64,000 nt of DNA from Acidobacteriota bacterium (GTDB lineage Bacteria > Acidobacteriota > Blastocatellia > RBC074), in the NCBI GenBank assembly GCA_018269055.1, contig JAFDVI010000024.1, forward strand, positions 310,001 through 374,000. The letters run 5' to 3'. The translations under genes were made by a program, and so were the position numbers. The notes below the pieces were generated by a model, which saw only the letters and a program-made list of their open reading frames with translations, did no database searches and was not told the DNA's origin. Positions 62,385 through 64,000 of this stretch are shown here, piece by piece. How positions within the stretch are numbered: position 1 is the first letter of the stretch; each line of letters begins with the position of its first letter.

Positions 62385-64000
62385 ATGTACGCAGAAGTCG
62401 CCATCCCGCTCAATGTCCATCAAACCTTCACCTATCACTTGCCGGAGCCTTTAGCTGAAAACGCCAAACCCGGCGCGCGCGTGCTGGTTCCGTTCAGGCG
62501 GCAATTGTTGACAGGGTATATCGTTGACCTGCACGAAACGCTGGAAGAGGCCGGACAAGCCGACGAAAGTTTTGAAATCAAGGATGTCGAAGAGTTATTT
62601 GACCTGGAGCCATTGGTCACGCCGGAACTGTTGGATTTGACCAAATGGATTGCGGATTATTATTACGCTTCGTGGGGAGAAACGATCAAAAGCAGCCTGC
62701 CCGCGGGCATCAACTCCGACGCCGAAACACTGTTTACTATTACAGAGGAAGGCCGCGAAGCTCTGACCGGAGCCAAAGCCAAACGCCCGCAACTTGCAGC
62801 CAAAATGCAGGCACTGGAATTAATTGCCAAAGAAGACCAAACGCCGATCAGCGAGTTGGTCCGGGAATTCGACAAACCCAAGGCCGCCGCCATCGCCCGT
62901 GAACTGCAAAAAGCCAATTTCGTAACGGTCAAACGCCAGGTGCAATCCGCCACCGTCAAACCCAAAAAACAGCAAGCCGTCCGGCTCATTCAACAGGAAC
63001 CAACCGAAGGCAAACCGCTGAGCGAACAACAGCGGAACGTTTTGAAGTTGCTGGCCGAAGCCGAAGAACCCGTTGCCTTGACGGAATTGACTGCCGAAGC
63101 CGATGTCAGCCCCTCGGTCATTCGCACGCTGGAAAAACGTGGCTGCGTCGAAGTGTTCACGCGGGAAATTCGGCGCGATCCATTGTCGCATTTGCCGGAA
63201 CCTGCGAATTTGCCAAATGGCGAAACGGATTTGCTGCTGACCGACAAACAACAATCCGCACTCAATGAAATCACGGCGAAGCTCGACGAAGAAAAGTACG
63301 CAGCGTTTTTGCTGCACGGTGTGACGGGCAGCGGCAAAACGGAAATTTATATCCGCGCAATGCGAGCGACGTTGGACAAGGGCAAAACCGCATTGATGCT
63401 GGTGCCGGAAATCTCACTGACGCCGATGTTTGCGCGACGGCTGCGGGCGCATTTCGGCAACGCGGTAGCCATTTTGCATTCATCGCTTTCGGACGGAGAG
63501 CGGCTGGACGAATGGAATCGCTTGCGCCGTGGCGAAGCTCGCGTGTGTATCGGAGCACGTTCCGGCGTCTTTGCTCCGATGCAAAACATTGGTCTGATCG
63601 TTGTGGATGAAGAACACGAAGCTTCATACAAACAGGATGAAACGCCGCGCTATCACGGACGTGACACAGCGATTATGCGCGCCAATCAGGCCGGAGCCGT
63701 CATCATTTTGGGCAGCGCCACGCCTTCGATGGAAACCTTCCACAACGCACACACGGGCAAATATCAATACCTGAAACTCCGGGAACGCATCGGCGGCCGG
63801 CAACTCGCTCAGGTTGAAATTGTGGACATGCGGCAGGTGTTCAATCGCCACGGAAAACAACAGGTGCTTTCTGACGAAATGAAACAGGCAATTTTGGAAA
63901 ATGCCAACCGCGGCGAACAAACCCTGGTGCTGCTCAACCGCCGAGGGTATTCGGCGTCGTTGATTTGCCGAAGCTGCGGCCATCGCGCGGGCTGCCCGAA
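62385..64000 (+). CDS. priA: Primosomal replication restart helicase PriA (partial, 3' end outside window)
   Basis: The first 538 codons of PriA; the gene runs off the window. The N-terminal 3'-DNA-binding domain reads [19 protein letters not shown] winged-helix region follows, and the helicase has Walker [13 protein letters not shown] (about residues 308-319), [12 protein letters not shown] (DEEH box) and [10 protein letters not shown]. It ends just as the zinc-finger region begins ([12 protein letters not shown]). It remodels stalled forks and loads the replicative helicase. No upstream ribosome-binding site is obvious. Confidence 0.94.
   Translation, partial: MYAEVAIPLNVHQTFTYHLPEPLAENAKPGARVLVPFRRQLLTGYIVDLHETLEEAGQADESFEIKDVEELFDLEPLVTPELLDLTKWIADYYYASWGETIKSSLPAGINSDAETLFTITEEGREALTGAKAKRPQLAAKMQALELIAKEDQTPISELVREFDKPKAAAIARELQKANFVTVKRQVQSATVKPKKQQAVRLIQQEPTEGKPLSEQQRNVLKLLAEAEEPVALTELTAEADVSPSVIRTLEKRGCVEVFTREIRRDPLSHLPEPANLPNGETDLLLTDKQQSALNEITAKLDEEKYAAFLLHGVTGSGKTEIYIRAMRATLDKGKTALMLVPEISLTPMFARRLRAHFGNAVAILHSSLSDGERLDEWNRLRRGEARVCIGARSGVFAPMQNIGLIVVDEEHEASYKQDETPRYHGRDTAIMRANQAGAVIILGSATPSMETFHNAHTGKYQYLKLRERIGGRQLAQVEIVDMRQVFNRHGKQQVLSDEMKQAILENANRGEQTLVLLNRRGYSASLICRSCGHRAGCP

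Overview
The window looks like a chromosomal segment of an Acidobacteriota bacterium, probably of the Blastocatellia type; the class is an inference. Two lineage-marking domains support the phylum: a VWFA-related Acidobacterial domain protein (24925-25920) and a Solibacter-type C-terminal domain on a sugar dehydrogenase (52886-54796). The cell is clearly Gram-negative: it encodes a TolC/RND pump, Lnt, and a TamB/Omp85 protein. Coding density is high, and only two complete tRNA genes are present (Arg-ACG and Leu-UAG).

Region 1 (1-4466) is the end of an integrative, probably conjugative, element: TrbJ-like and TrbL-like type IV secretion genes, an excisionase-like HTH protein, and a tyrosine integrase whose stop codon lies 9 bp from the 3' end of tRNA-Arg. 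Region 2 (4557-11782) is a minus-strand operon padR-tolC-RND-MFP-SOD with an autoregulatory-looking promoter/operator. It carries two palindromic repeats, one of them in frame inside the RND pump gene. Region 3 (11834-14886) holds a PPOX flavoprotein, a D-aminoacylase-like enzyme, a 58-residue PLDc_N membrane protein, YqeY and tRNA-Leu.

Region 4 (15049-24206) is a proteostasis block: tig, clpP, a stand-alone ClpX-type zinc-finger gene, clpX, lon, engB and rho. Region 5 (24224-37837) mixes envelope and exported proteins (VWFA protein, LysW-like zinc ribbon, HU, Lnt, SPOR protein, M19 dipeptidase, an unknown exported protein next to an alkaline-phosphatase-superfamily enzyme, gamma-glutamyltranspeptidase, Tat-exported Gfo/Idh oxidoreductase).

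Region 6 (37855-50668) is a long minus-strand run whose genes touch or overlap. It starts with a 2241-residue protein that joins a whole TamB-like part to a whole POTRA/beta-barrel Omp85 part. It continues through small membrane proteins, CorA, CoaD, an aminotransferase, a lone xanthine-dehydrogenase-type FAD subunit and an aldo/keto reductase. Region 7 (50851-64000) holds selB, the PQQ-type sugar dehydrogenase, the UDP-GlcNAc genes glmU and glmS, maf, ribA, a GT-C-like membrane protein and priA, which runs off the window.

The most unusual item is the TamB-Omp85 fusion. Next are the free-standing ClpX zinc-finger protein between clpP and clpX, the LysW-like protein without the usual EDWGE tail, and the in-frame palindromic repeat in the RND pump. 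Start codons were chosen by ribosome-binding site and family length; several differ from the longest open frame.
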